From Fomes fomentarius (Eukaryota; Basidiomycota; Agaricomycetes; Polyporales; Polyporaceae), in assembly GCA_022606135.1 (NCBI GenBank), contig JABYQN010000010.1, forward strand, positions 2,108,001-2,172,000: 64,000 nt of DNA, in the 5' to 3' direction. A program made the translations under genes and the position numbers. Positions 47,890-60,100 of the stretch are shown in pieces. Under the pieces are notes generated by a model. The model did no database searches and had not been told where the DNA came from. It was given only the letters and a program-made list of their open reading frames with translations. The stretch's first letter is position 1, and every line of letters begins with the position of its first letter.

Positions 47890-49084
47890 GCTTGCGTTTT
47901 CGTCTCAGAGGTCGTAGTCTTGAAGGTGGAAGGGGGGAAGGGGAACAGAGTGGTGAGACGGTCTGATGGAAGACAAGGGAGAGAGAGTTAGTGGTGAGTA
48001 GGGATTGAGGAGACGTTATTCACTGATCCACACCGACAGACGGTCGCTGGACTTTGCGCGTCGTAGAACGATCTCCCTCTGAGACTGCGAAGCTGGCATT
48101 CGACTCCTGCGTGATAGCGTCGATAGCTCAGAGCTCGCCCCATTACCGTTATATTCGGGCACGGTACCGATGCCTCCGCGTTCCTTTAACGAGAATTCCT
48201 GCGGTATAGGTCCAACTACGGCGTTGTTCCGCATATTGACGGCAAGACTGGGGACTTGAGTCTGAGCATCGTCCGCGGATCTCGTACTGCGGAGGCAAAC
48301 GTCGCTTGATGCTGGTGCTGCCAGTGGCACACATTCGCCCCCGGCGGCTTATCGCGGTGCCAGCGGACATGTGTCGAGGGGTAGCTAGAGAAAGATCGGG
48401 AGCTTAGTCAGCGCATTGAGCAGTCAGCTCACAGCGTTGGAGGTTAAAGCCGCTTCTAGCGCGGTTCCCGGCGATGCTGCCAGTGATTGAGATATTGACG
48501 TCTCGACTTGGGGGCGAGAGTAAGTAAACTTTTGAATTTGACGCCGAGCGAGCCTCGTGGTAGCTGTGCTCCTTTCGTCCGTTCCTCGACGCCTATGCAA
48601 CCCCGCAACTTGCCGATTGCAAGTCGTTCTCCCTTCGACGATTCCTCGAGATCTTGTTCAGAAAAATGACTACCGGCGGCATGATTGTTTACAAGGGGGT
48701 ACTCTGGTTTGACCCGCAGCCGATATCCGCCCAGAGAGAACGTCGTGCACAGAATGATTCTGAACAGGCTGACCATTCACCTGTAGTACCTCCATCCGCT
48801 CCTCCCGCTCGCATGACGCACGGAAGCTCTTCTTACTAAGGTATCTTTTCCAGCTCCCATGAGATCAGTGCCTAGCTGTGCGGCCCCAACCAGCAATTGG
48901 AGAAACTCTCGATCAGATTGGTGAACAAGCCTCGCGTGGCGTGCTCACCGCACAGGTCCGTATATAATTCAGAGGAATTCTTTGGATTGATCTCACCGCC
49001 ATTTTCCCACGTTTACATCTCAGCAGCGCTGCTATCATACCCCCGATTGCTCGACCTCGCTTCTTGCGACATCATTCAAGTCAT
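47890..49084. other. Intergenic, no gene seen
   Basis: TATATAA at 48961-48967 lies about 120 bases before the next start and is its probable TATA box. The rest shows only short frames. Confidence 0.45.
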
Positions 49085-49577
49085 ATGTTCGTCCCCAAGA
49101 TTACCGTCGCTGTCTTCGCATTCGCCCTTGCGGCATTCACCGGAGTGGACGCGAAAGACGAGTTCCTCTTCCTCTCGTTCGTTTTCTCATCTCCTAGCAT
49201 TTCTCCCTTCCAGCCATGCCTTCGGGCAACCCGCGCCCCGTAGTGAGGCGCCCCTTCGAGGCGTACACCACTCCCGTCGCCCCGCTCTACTACGAGCCCG
49301 AACCAAACCGGTCTACCCCCGTAAGCGTCAAGCCGCCGACATCACCATTACTGTCACCTCCACCGCGACTCCTGTTGCGAGCACGGGTACGACAGCCATG
49401 ATGACGACAGTGACCGGCCAGGCTGCGACGGTCACCGCGACTGCCACCGCGTACAGGACCACTGTGTACCACGACGGTCAGGGCTACCGGCATATCCACG
49501 GTCTTTGTGACGAAGATGGTGACATGGACCTCGACGAAGTACGGCACGTCCACGGTCACAAGAACTACTACCGGTAG
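49085..49577 (+). CDS. Thr-rich secreted protein, probably frameshifted near its end
   Basis: Two exons (49085-49161, 49214-49577) give 146 aa as read. A clear signal peptide (VAVFAFALAAFTGVDA) is followed by a basic segment containing PRKRQ, a possible Kex2-type site. Then comes a Thr/Val/Ala-rich stretch (ITVTSTATPVAST). In this frame the end becomes His/Asp-rich and loses the Thr pattern. From about 49460 the +1 frame instead continues Thr-rich (GTSTVTRTTTG, then TTVTVTA) to a TGA at 49603-49605. Both halves are protein-like only in different frames, so a one-base indel (real or sequencing) near 49455-49470 is likely. Function unknown; probably a wall or surface protein. Confidence 0.6.
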
Positions 49578-49605
49578 AGCGACTACCGTTACGGTGACGG
49601 CGTGA

Positions 49606-51496
49606 GAGGTTTAGCACCCTGTCAGGATGGGTTTACTTCTTCGCTCGTTCAGTAGTTCCGTGTAACCTATCCTCGTGCTAGAGCTCGCGTTCAACGGCCG
49701 TGATGAGATTATATATGTATGAGGATGATGGTATATGTTTGCTCCCGCATCGACCACAACCTGAGCCACAAGGCGACAATGTTGGCGATGTCGTTGTCGT
49801 CCAGCTTTTCCGCCCGAGTCAGGTAGAGTATCATTGATGGTAGTCATCGGGATGAGTTTGAGCCTACACATAATATGGTGCGAACCTCAAAGCAAGCGCT
49901 GCTGCACCACGTCGCACAGGCCTTGTGCGACGCAATCACCAGCGAATGATACATCTTGCAGGCTCCCCAACCTGGCGTGCTCTCCATGGCTCCACTCCAG
50001 CGGGGAGCACAGCCCCTCCTTGCCTCGCGGGACGGACCGACATGCACAAGCGTCAGGAAACAGATTCAGAAGGACTACTACTCGTTGTCCTTCAGCATCC
50101 TTTCTTGAAGCAGGCACAGAAGCATCATCGAGGAACCAGTAGCTCATGGGAACTCCTTAAGCTCAAGACTTCTATATATACCGAATCATGTTCGTAGTCA
50201 TAAAGAACATCATCGCGCCTGCAGCCTCAGTGTCTGACGTCGCCTCGGGATCGCAACTGCACTCCCGAGTCGTCCGAACAATCACAGCTCTACCACCTCG
50301 CAGCAGCTTCTCGAGCATGCAGACAGAGAGTATGCATTGCGACGTACGTGCACCTTGTATGTGCACGAACTGTTCCTCAGACCCGGTGATCCTTGGCGTG
50401 GGATGTCGAAGCCCTAGGCATCCCGTAATATTCCCATCCGGAACACACCTTGATACACCCTCGCGGCTTCTTATATCCATCTTTTGTAGCTCGAAGCCAT
50501 CTCGAAGTCAAGGGCGCGACGCAGAACCCGCAGGCGTTGACGATGAAGGTTAATTTGCAATATATCACGGAAGAACTAGGTGACTAGACTGAACTCACGA
50601 ATTCGGCGCGGTTCGCAGGCGCGGGCGATTCGCTGCACCGTGCAGTGCTAGTGCGTGCGGTGGACCGGTGAACGAAACGTGTCCGATACATGCCTGAGAG
50701 CGTGCGATATCTTGTGAACCGACACATTGCTAGCATAACCAGGATGCAGGACTGAGCAGGGCCCTCGTGAGCCGCCAGCACTCTCCGCGATGATCCAGAA
50801 GACGAAGGTTACGTAGGATGATGTAGGCCTAGGGTGGTCGAAGGAGGTAGTGGGGAAGGATGGGGATCACGGCCATGACTCATAGCACTCTATGCTAGGT
50901 ACTTAGTGACACTGCACTGGAAGTGGAACGACAACCTTGAATAAAAGCCCTGAGGGAATTTGAGGTCGAGACTCAAGTCGCCGGCCGCGATCATGGCAAC
51001 TGTAGGATTGTACCGCCACGCATTGCGTCGTAACGAATGGTACTGGGGTACCGCAAATTACTCACAATGTGGTCGGCTAGATGTCAAACGTTCAGCGTCA
51101 AGTCGGAGAAGAGAGAAAAACTTGCGTGCGATTAAGACGGCGAAATGAGAGCTATCGGCACAGGAGTCGAAGTCGAAGGCAATTGATCGCGAGCGTACTT
51201 TTACGCGTATTACGCGGAGGTGTTCCTGTGACTCCTGTCCGCCGGCGATCAGCTTCACTCCAGACAAGTGAGACACTGGAGACAATGTGACCCCGCCCTG
51301 CGACATGCATCGCTTATTCTTTGACCGTCGCCCCACGTGTATCTCCCGACATCTTCCCCGCCCCGCGTATAAGTAACGCTGCTCCCCAAACCTCCTTTCT
51401 CCTCCCGCCGTCCTCCCTACTGAGTACCCTCAACAATCATCGCCTCGCTGAGATCCCCCCTCCCTCTCACACACACAAGATCACTCTCGCGACACG
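49606..51496. other. Intergenic, no gene seen
   Basis: A frame starting at 50188 with TATATATA just before it looks superficially like a small gene but has no signal peptide or motif. TATAAG at 51368-51373, followed by a C/T-rich tract, lies about 125 bases upstream of the CFEM 8 start. Confidence 0.4.
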
Positions 51497-52225
51497 ATGA
51501 AGTTCACGCTTTCCGCCCTCGTCGCTGCCGCCGCGCTCGCTGGTGTGCACGCTCAGTCCACGTCCGACACCGCAAGCAGCGCGCTCCCTACCGACATCTC
51601 TGGTATCTCGCCCTGTATCCTCCAGTGCATCACGACCGCCGCGGGTGCCGCTGGCTGCAGTGGCTTGTACGTCCATGCTCTCCTGCCCAGGGGTCGTTCA
51701 ACGCTAACGAGTTCGTTCAGGACCGACGTGACGTGCTTCTGCACGAACACGGACTTCCAAAACCAGACGCTAAGCTGTCTCCAGAAGAGCTGCACCGACG
51801 CGGACGTCAAGGCCTCACAAGCCCTCCAGCAGCAACAGTGCGGTGCAGGTGAGTTAAAGTTCAACATACCTTTGCCAGACTATCCGTCCTTTCCAAATCC
51901 ATATGCCCCATCCTTCTTCGCATCCTATTCTCCCACCTTCCCTATATGTCCTCCGTTCTTCCCCACATTGGGCGACAAAGCATCACTTGCTGACAACGTC
52001 CATGCGATAGTGAGCGGCAACTCGACTGCGAGCACGGCGAGCGGCGGTGCGAACTCGACCGCGACTGCGACCGGCACCGACGCGTCCACTGCAAGCAACA
52101 CCGCGCCCGCTGGGGAGACCTCGAACGCTGCGCTGAACCTCAACGCTGGCTTCAGCGTGGCCGGCCTCGTTGGCAGCGGTGTCGCCCTCCTCGGCGCTGT
52201 CGCTGGTGCTGCGCTCGTTCTCTGA
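51497..52225 (+). CDS. CFEM-domain protein with GPI-type tail (CFEM 8)
   Basis: Three exons (51497-51666, 51721-51848, 52011-52225) join in phase to 170 aa. A signal peptide (LVAAAALAGVHAQ) and a short Ser/Thr segment precede the eight-Cys CFEM domain (SPCILQC, GC, VTCFC, SCLQKSC, QQC) with the haem-type Asp (TDVTC). A Thr/Ser/Ala linker with several NST sites and a hydrophobic tail (LLGAVAGAALVL) indicate GPI anchoring. Intron 2 is unusually long (162 nt) and pyrimidine-rich. The closest relatives in the window are CFEM 6 and CFEM 1. Confidence 0.9.
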   Translation: MKFTLSALVAAAALAGVHAQSTSDTASSALPTDISGISPCILQCITTAAGAAGCSGLYVHALLPRGRSTLTSSFRTDVTCFCTNTDFQNQTLSCLQKSCTDADVKASQALQQQQCGAGELKFNIPLPDYPSFPNPYAPSFFASYSPTFPICPPFFPTLGDKASLADNVHAIVSGNSTASTASGGANSTATATGTDASTASNTAPAGETSNAALNLNAGFSVAGLVGSGVALLGAVAGAALVL

Positions 52226-54038
52226 GCTCGCGCGCTGTGATGCATGCGATGGATAGTGATTGAATCATGGTGACGATGACGATACCCTGAAATGATGAGG
52301 AGAGGGAGTCTACACTTATACATCATTAGTTCGCGCTGTATGTTGCCCGCCTTGGAAAAAGAGGAACATGCATTCGTTCGTTGCGCCTCACCTGGTGATG
52401 CGCGCGTGAATTTGAGCCACGAACAACTTGCATTCGCGTCCGGTCTATATAGCAAGAACTTGCGTCATCTTGCTTAGTTGGTAGGTTGTTCGCCGGCCCC
52501 CTGAGTATCTGGGCGATTCATGCAGAGAGATTGGATCGAATGGCAACAACTCAAGGCCTCACCGGCCCCGTCCATGCTCGCCCAGGGCGATCGCAAGCCC
52601 GAGGGTGCGCGGGCGCCACAAGTGTGCCTCCCGCGAGTGGCGATAGACTGGGAGATGTACCTTGAACCATGTCTTTGGGGGCTGCGCTGGTCGCGAAGCC
52701 GGCGTGGGCAGTAGGTAGAGGTGAGGGGCAAGAAGTTGAAGGAAGAGGCTGACCCTTGACAATTGCGCAGTACGCTGCTACGTGCGCTAAGCACGTCTTC
52801 CTCCTCCGTCATTGCGTCAAGCTCTCCGTCTTGTCTCGACCATATGTACATCGACCTCGACGTCTGTTGACCTCTGGCTATGGTGAGCGCGCCGGGTTGC
52901 CACTTTCACGTTCACGTTGGTCGGAACAGCCGGTACTAGTGCTCCTTCAACGAACAAACTACTTGCGGCCACATGCGGATGCCCTTGCTGCCAGCTGCGC
53001 TCGCTCACTCGCTCAAACACGGTCGAGGCGCACACGGCTGCTCGTGTGGAATGCGTTAGGTGAGTCATTATTTGATGATTTTGAAGTTCGGAGTGTGGCG
53101 CGACTGTCGACACGTTGCGCCATTATACACAGCTCTGAGCGTGGTGAAGAAGGGCCAGAAGCGGAGGAATACATACCAACTAGCAGATAGAAGACGATGC
53201 GAGGAGGAACAGGAGGAAACAGTCAGTACACGATCACAATCCACACCGGTTCGTGGCTCTCGCCTCTGTCCCTAAACCACTATGAGGGCTACTTCAATCT
53301 ACCTACACCGCGTTGACGTCTCACCAGACGTTTTCGAACGGGGGTGGCAGATCTACAAGACCAGCGCGCTCCCGAGCTTGTGGCGTGTACTGATCCCCAG
53401 CACGATGCCGCAGATTGGCTGGGACTCGCCCCAGAGTCTCGATTCGCGAGCGGGGAGCGGCGCTGGTTCGTGTTTCCGGGTATCTGTGTTTCCAGGTATG
53501 CGTGCTTTGCAGACCAAAGTGGTGTGTCTTACATGATGATCAGCACGTTAACCCATCGTGGAAATGGCTTTAGTGGGCCGGAGAGACGACATAACTCCGG
53601 GGAATACTAACGCCAGATATATGAGAAGTGACAGAGACTCAGTGAAAAGCACGGTGATGACTTCACCGCCTCTCGCGCATCATCACAAGGCTGACACCCT
53701 CTGTACTCAGTCCCTCTCTCCTCCCCATGCACAGTGCAGGCGGCCACGAAAAGGAAGGAGGGCGTGCGAAAGCCTGAGTGTAAGCTATGCCATCTGGACT
53801 GCGTCGCTTACACGGGAACAAGGTGTTCAAGGGGTTCGCGATGAATGCGAGGATTGAGCCGCATCTTCCACGTGCAGTAGAACAAGCGCGTAGAGTTGTA
53901 TATGTACGGGTCATTCCCCATAATCATTTACTACAGGCAGTTAATCACGAAAGTCATATTAATGGGAAATCCTTATACATTGTTATCAACGAGCAGGGAT
54001 CCACTGTAAACATGATTAAGTGCACTGATGGACGTCAC
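52226..54038. other. Intergenic, no gene seen
   Basis: Frames at 52756-53190 and 53344-53610 lack starts in good context and motifs. This stretch separates the CFEM cluster from the deaminase-like region. Confidence 0.4.
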
Positions 54039-55408
54039 TCATTCGGATGACATTGGCTCACCTTTCACTGTACCGTAGAATACCTTCGAGGTGATGGGGT
54101 AATCATACGTGTGCTCCAGCAAGATGTCAACCAGACCAGATACAAACATTTTCTCCACCTCGTCACCTCCAGGACCAGGGTAACACCAGGCAACGACAAC
54201 TGGTATTTGAATGGGTCGATCCTGTCTCCACCTGGGCTCCCACCCAGTGTAAAAATCCAAGATTGACTGGATGTAGAGTTTGCACCCGAAGCACGGGGGC
54301 TCAGATTGTGCAATGAAAGATACAGCCTTCGTGAGATCATGCTCGACCAGATGACGAAACATCGCGACCTCGGGATGAATATAGCACCCATCGACCGAGT
54401 ATTGGCCAGAAGCTGCATCGGAGTATAGTTGGGGGGAGACACGAGATGCGTGCTTGAGCAAATTTGTAAGCTGCCATTGTGGAAGATCAGCACCGCAGCA
54501 GATCGAAAGCAGGTCGATGAACGGTTTTTGGCCAGAGATCACAGTGATCGTCCTAGGAGGATCTGCCTCGTTGATGAAGGTCAATTTCAGATGATAGTTC
54601 TGAGGTGAATCCAGGAGGAGTATGTAGAAAGCCTCAAAGAAGCGGTATGCTGTGCTGATCTCCTGCGCGAGGCTAGAAAGGCCTGGTAGCGACACACACG
54701 ACAACGAGAATGTCAGCTGCCTGTACTCGTACTATAAGAACGAGACCTACCTAGTGTTTTCAAAGCCTTGAGCGATATGGAGAACCATTTCAAAGAATGG
54801 AGTAGTGGCTTGACTATCTCAAGATTTGGATGGGACGACTGGAGATTGAGCTGCTGTGTTTGTCGCTCGATAATCTTCATGAGATCAATGACATCCCTAG
54901 CTTGTTTGTAGACGTTCAAGTCCTCTAGGTCCTTCATGAGCCCTTCACGGGCGTCGTCGATCGACCGTTGGCCACGTAGGTAGCCAGTTTGGCTAAGGGA
55001 GACGAGGAGTGTCTCCAGTTTGGAAGGTCCGTCCGCATCTGATGCCGACCACAGTTTTTGGAAGGAACCAACGCAGCTCTGGAGACGCGTAATGAGGGAA
55101 GTAGTAGGAGGCGGATTCGTGGCGATGTAGATATTGACGGCTCCGGCTGCCACGCCGACTGCGGCGCACGCAGAGTGACCATCTTCATGGACAGATCCCA
55201 GGATAGCCATAGCTTTTGCAAGCTGATCACTCCAGTTGAGGGGCTGAGGCTCCGGAAAAGGGCTCTCGTCAGCCAATTCGGAGGATGCTACCACGCTGAT
55301 GGCGGCATGGAGGACAGAAAGGCAGCTGTCTCGAGACAGATGGTCGGATGAAACACCCCGCTCTTGGAACTGGCTAGCCAGTATGTTCAGATCGAGCAAA
55401 TTGGTCAT
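54039..55408 (-). CDS. Probable nucleotide/nucleic-acid deaminase-like protein (OTT_1508 type)
   Basis: Two exons (55408-54751, 54682-54039) join in phase to 433 aa. There is no signal peptide. The N-terminal 220 residues are mostly helical with a conserved-looking segment (ILGSVHEDGHSACAAVGV, then NIYIATN). The C-terminal half contains His322-Pro-Glu324 and Pro-Pro-Cys350-x-x-Cys353 about 26 residues later. This HxE...PCxxC spacing is that of zinc-dependent deaminases; the arrangement recalls the OTT_1508-like family, known from intracellular bacteria and expanded in mushrooms. The substrate is unknown; activity is inferred, not shown. A GTGAGC donor lies just before the stop, so one more exon is possible. 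A fragment of a paralogue lies at 61966-62192, and a relative at 62788. Confidence 0.6.
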
Positions 55409-55522
55409 AACAGTGTGTGTATAGGCAAATGAAGATATGTCAACGGGTCTGGTAAGGTTCAATGGCGTTGGGATGTTCACAGAGTGCTGGAGAGTGAAGG
55501 ATATATGCCTTCATATGGACAG

Positions 55523-56086
55523 TGTTGAACTTCCGGACTACCGGCTGTGCTCGGACCGGAGTTGTGTACACTTGTTTATGGTCATATGATTAGATAGGCT
55601 GTGTTCCTACTTACCATTTATGGTTTTCTTTGTTCTCCTACTGTACTTTCCCATGACCATATGGTTATTGTGCATTCCTGTGCGTACCAGTGCGTTCTAC
55701 ACTGCACCGGACTCTTCTAGACCTTATGTCTGACTCATGCTATGACTGTATCTGACTCATACGCCGATACGGACTCTGACTCATCGTCTTATGGCTACAT
55801 GTGACTGCTTCATTCGCTGACTCATGGACTCATCCCTCATGTATATAAGCAGTCCCTTCTTCGCCTCTGCTCTTCAGTCGTTCGCTCACTGACTGAAGAG
55901 TAAGTCTCTTACCTACATATGCTCTACTACTTCTTACTGACTTAGTACTTGTAGTCCCTCTCTGTTGTGACTTACAGGTACTTCACTATGCAATATAGTC
56001 GTTTGCTCACTGACTGAAGATCCCTCTCTGTTGTGACTTACAGTGACTTACAGTTGCTCCTCGCCTTACAGGTTCAGAGTTCATCA
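55523..56086 (+). repeat. 5' LTR
   Basis: 564 bp. Contains a TATATAAG box near 55850 and two internal direct repeats: a GCTCACTGACTGAAGA block and a CTCTCTGTTGTGACTTACAG block, each present twice. It has an extra GTGACTTACA unit relative to the 3' LTR. Confidence 0.93.
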
Positions 56087-57137
56087 GGTTATGAGCCCTG
56101 CGCTCTAATCAGTTGCTCCTCTGTCGACACTCTGCGCGCAAACTCTATTCGTCGACTCTCTGCCCGTGCACTCTCCTCCACTTTCCCTCACTCTTGACTG
56201 TGCCCTCTGACACTGCTGCCAGGGGGACTTTACTGCGCTCGTGATGCAGCCCTGAGCGCTTTTAGTAGTCGCTATCTAGTATCTTTGTACAACCTTTGGT
56301 GCTTTCGTGGCACACGGGTTTTTCAAGTATTTTCAGCCAGGCCACGCACTTGCGCCCGCCAGCTGTTGTAGCCGGGGTGGTTATCACCTTTGGACCAGAG
56401 GACAACCGTTCGAACCCTCCTTACTATACTCTTTTGATACCTAGACTCGTATAGTTTTTCTTGGGCACAGTTGGCGACTTCTATCTGGATTGTTGGGAAT
56501 ATCGGCTTCCTGACCTTCTGGCTCACCTCAATAGGTGTTCCTCTCTACCAGATCTCGCACGTGGCAAGTCAATCATCGCGTTTTTCTCTGAACCATCGTA
56601 CTGGAGCCACCTACTACTGCCAATAGTCCTCAGCTCAGCTCCAACTCTGAAGCTGAAGTCAACGCTGAACTTGCAGAACATCATTCTACTGCATCAGCAT
56701 TTGATTGCTCGGAACAGCCCCATCTCTTCGATCTAGACGATCAGGTCGATCGTTATCACTACATCTACGACGACGGAGAGCAGGAGTGGGACCAGTGCGA
56801 CGTACAGCTCTGTCCCAATCGCTACAATCAACTCCCTCTTCCATACGAACCGACCTTCCACTGGGCATATCCAGCAACTTGGCAGCAGGACACCGACCCA
56901 CAACACGGAGTTCCTCTTCCCTATCTTCAGGAAGAAACTCACACACAGCCCTCCTCGTCTCGTCCTAATTTCTATCTCCGATCGCTCTTCGGAAACTCCC
57001 CTCCTGACGATTCAAGTCCTCTTCCTCCAGTCTACCTTCCTCCTCCTATCGTCACTGCGCCCCCTGTCACGCCTATCACATTCACTCTAGACTTCAAGGA
57101 GGAATATCTCGATTCTCCCCAATACCTCTTATCCATC
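56087..57137 (+). other. Retroelement leader with an open frame joined to gag
   Basis: Directly after the LTR comes GGTTATGAGCCC, the probable primer-binding region. From 56592 to 57137 the gag frame is open upstream of the first ATG for 182 codons. Its composition is protein-like, Pro- and acid-rich, with no ATG inside. The ancestral Gag may have been longer, or a start or splice was lost. A T-loop-like GTTCGAACC at 56408 does not fold into a tRNA. Confidence 0.6.
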
Positions 57138-60100
57138 ATGGGAGATATCAAAGTTGACTCTATCCCTGTCCTCTCTTCGGCGAATCAGTACAACGACTGG
57201 TCTGCCAAGATGAAGGGCTATTTCATCTTCATGGACTGTTGGAGTGTTGTCAAAGGCGCTACTCGTCCTACTGAGCAAGCTGCCAAGGACAAGTGGGATA
57301 AACTTGATGGGCAAGCTCGCGGCATGATGTACATGCGTGTCGCACCAAACTTTCACTACGTTCTGGACACTCAGATTCCTGTCTCGGGTGGACAACCCAG
57401 GGACATGACTGCTGCTGAGTCCTGGGAAGCGTTACAGAACAAGTTTGGCAAGCCTAACAGTGCCCACGTCTGGGGTTTGTTCGAGTCGCTCGTCGCTGAG
57501 CCTCGGATGAACGAACAGAAGCCCCTTGAGGATCAGATGATGCGTCTTATCACACGCCTGCGCGAAATCAGTAGCAACGGCGTCACGCTCTCTGACAACA
57601 TGCAAGCTCTTCTCTTGATGTCCAAGATCCCGGAGTCGTACCGGTCCATGGTCTCTGCGCTTATGGCGACTACAGACCTCGACAAGGTCACTCTCGACAA
57701 CATCCAGTCGAAGACCTTGGCTGAGGAGTCCATGCGCAAGAACGGCCAGTCTGCGAACAAGGTCTCCCAGACCAAGCCAAAGCCCAAGGGTCCCTGCTCT
57801 CATTGCGGGAGTGGCTCTCATCATGAGTCCAACTGCTATCAGAAGTACCCTGAGAAGCATCCCAAAGGCAAGGGCAAGGGTAAAGGGAAGGACAAAGACA
57901 AGGATAAGGACAAGGGGAAGAATAAGGACACTTCTCATAACCATGCGCACGTCACTACCGAGTCTGTATCATCTGTACTTGTAGCCAGTTCGTCTAACAT
58001 CGCTGCTTCTTTCTACAATGAGGCTATGGCCTCAAACAGTGTGAACTGGACTGCATGGCTGATGGACTCTGGAGCCTCTCAACATATCACTGGTGATCTC
58101 TCTGAGTTCATTGAGTACCAACCCTTCGATACGCCTGTACTGTTTAACACTGCTGGACAAGGTGATAGCAGCGTCATTCAGGCACTTGGGGAAGGAACTC
58201 TGTCTGGAGAAACCTGGTTAGACGGTCAGAAGGTAGCAATTACTCTGAACCACGTCTACTACATACCAGGCACCATCGGTCACATCTTCTCGACTGGCTC
58301 CATTGAGCGCAATGGTTACTCCCTCTTTCAAGGGGATGGGCGCATGTGCATTTTCGACAAGCTGCCTGACAGCGCTGTCAAACATGGTTCAACGATTCAT
58401 ATCAAGGGTCGTAAGATCCTGGAGGCGCGATACAACCCTTCGTCTAATTGTTATTGTACTATTATTGAGCTTCACAACAGCAAGCACGTCTATCTCAATG
58501 TCCGTAAGTTCAAGACCTGGCACCGTCGTTTTGGTCATGCGGGCAAGGACGTTCTGCGCAACCTTCCTAAGCATACTAAGGGGGTTGATGCTGTTGATCC
58601 TGCAGACGAAGAACCGTGTGATGGATGCGCTTTTGGCAAATCCACTTGTAACCCCTTTCCACCTTCTGAGAAACGCGCTACTGAAGTTCTCGAGCGAGTC
58701 CATACAGACCTCGATGGACCGATGCACATTCAGGCTATTGGAGGTTGGAAATACTTCGCCGGTTTCATTGATGACTATTCTGGTCTCGCTCGTGCTTACT
58801 TCCTTAAACACAAGTCTGACGCAATCCAAGCGTTCAAAGACTATAAGGCGTGGGCTGAGAACCAGACCGGCAAGAAGATCAAATCGATCCGCTCAGATTG
58901 AGGGGGGGAATACACATCAGACGAGTTCTCTACACTTCTTCGTTTGCACGGTATCGAGCACCAGAAGACTCTACCGGGTTTGCCTCAACAGAATGGACGT
59001 GCTGAGCGCTGGAATCGTACTATTACTGAAAAGGCTCTGTCTATGCTCCACCAAGCAGGCCTTAGTCATGGTTTCTGGCAACTTGCTCTTGACGCAGCCG
59101 TTCATATCTACAATCGTCAACCTATGCAACGACACAAGTGGTCGTGCCCCATCACTGTTTGGGATGGTACCGTTCCGGACGTCTCTTACTTCAGAGTGTT
59201 TGGGTGCAAAGCTTTTGTCCACGTGCAGAAGGCAAAGCACGAAGGGAAACTCGACAAGAAGGCTGTCGAGATGATCTTCGTTGGGTATGAGTCTGGTTTC
59301 AAGGGGTATAGGTTTTGGAATCCAGCCAACCGCTCTATCGTCGTGTCCCGCGATGCAACATTTGACGAAGAGTCTTTCCCTGCTTGTAACTTACCTGGCA
59401 ACCATCCTTCTACCCCAGACGACGGTCCGTTCTCAGATGATCAATCGGATGATTCCTCGAACGATGACTCTGATTCGGTCGATCCCAATGATGCAATTCC
59501 TTTCATTCCTCCCAACCTCTTCGAACCACCACAACCTGACCCTCCAGCGGATGCTGATCCCGCTCCTCCTGCAGAAGCTCCTGCTGAGCCTCCTCCTCCT
59601 CCGCAACGTCCTCCTACGCTGCCTCCTGTCATTCCTCCTCGTCCTCCTCACAAACGTGGTCGTCACCCTCCAGTGGGAGCTAATGAACCAAGCATTGCTC
59701 GTGACCGTCCTCGTCGCGAAAAAGCTGGTATTCCCCACAAGGACAGGACTGATAACAACATGTATGACGATCCTGCACGTGCTGATAATCAGATCGACAA
59801 GGATGGCAATCTGCGCAAAGCGGAGACGATACTCGCTTTTCTAGCTGCTGCTCAGTATAAAGCTGGCTTACCTAAGTCGCATAAGGAAGCCATGCGCTCA
59901 CCTGATGCTGGGAAATGGCACAAAGCTGAGAAGTCGGAGTTTGAGTCGCTTATGGAGAATAAGACTTGGGTTCTCGTTCCTCGTCCCAAGGGTCGGCATG
60001 TTGTCTCTAACCGCTGGGTCTATGACATCAAACATCATGGGCGGTACAAGGCTCGTCTGGTTGCAAAGGGTTTCACTCAGGTGTGGGGAGAGGACTACCA

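Noticed and set aside
50188..50553. Possible ninth CFEM gene after a TATATATA box
   Set aside because: A CxC pair resembles a CFEM core, but the signal peptide and the other Cys are missing in all frames.
56365..56430. tRNA-like sequence in the retroelement leader (GTGGTTATCACC and GTTCGAACC)
   Set aside because: The T-loop consensus is present, but the T stem and acceptor stem do not pair and the anticodon loop lacks U33.
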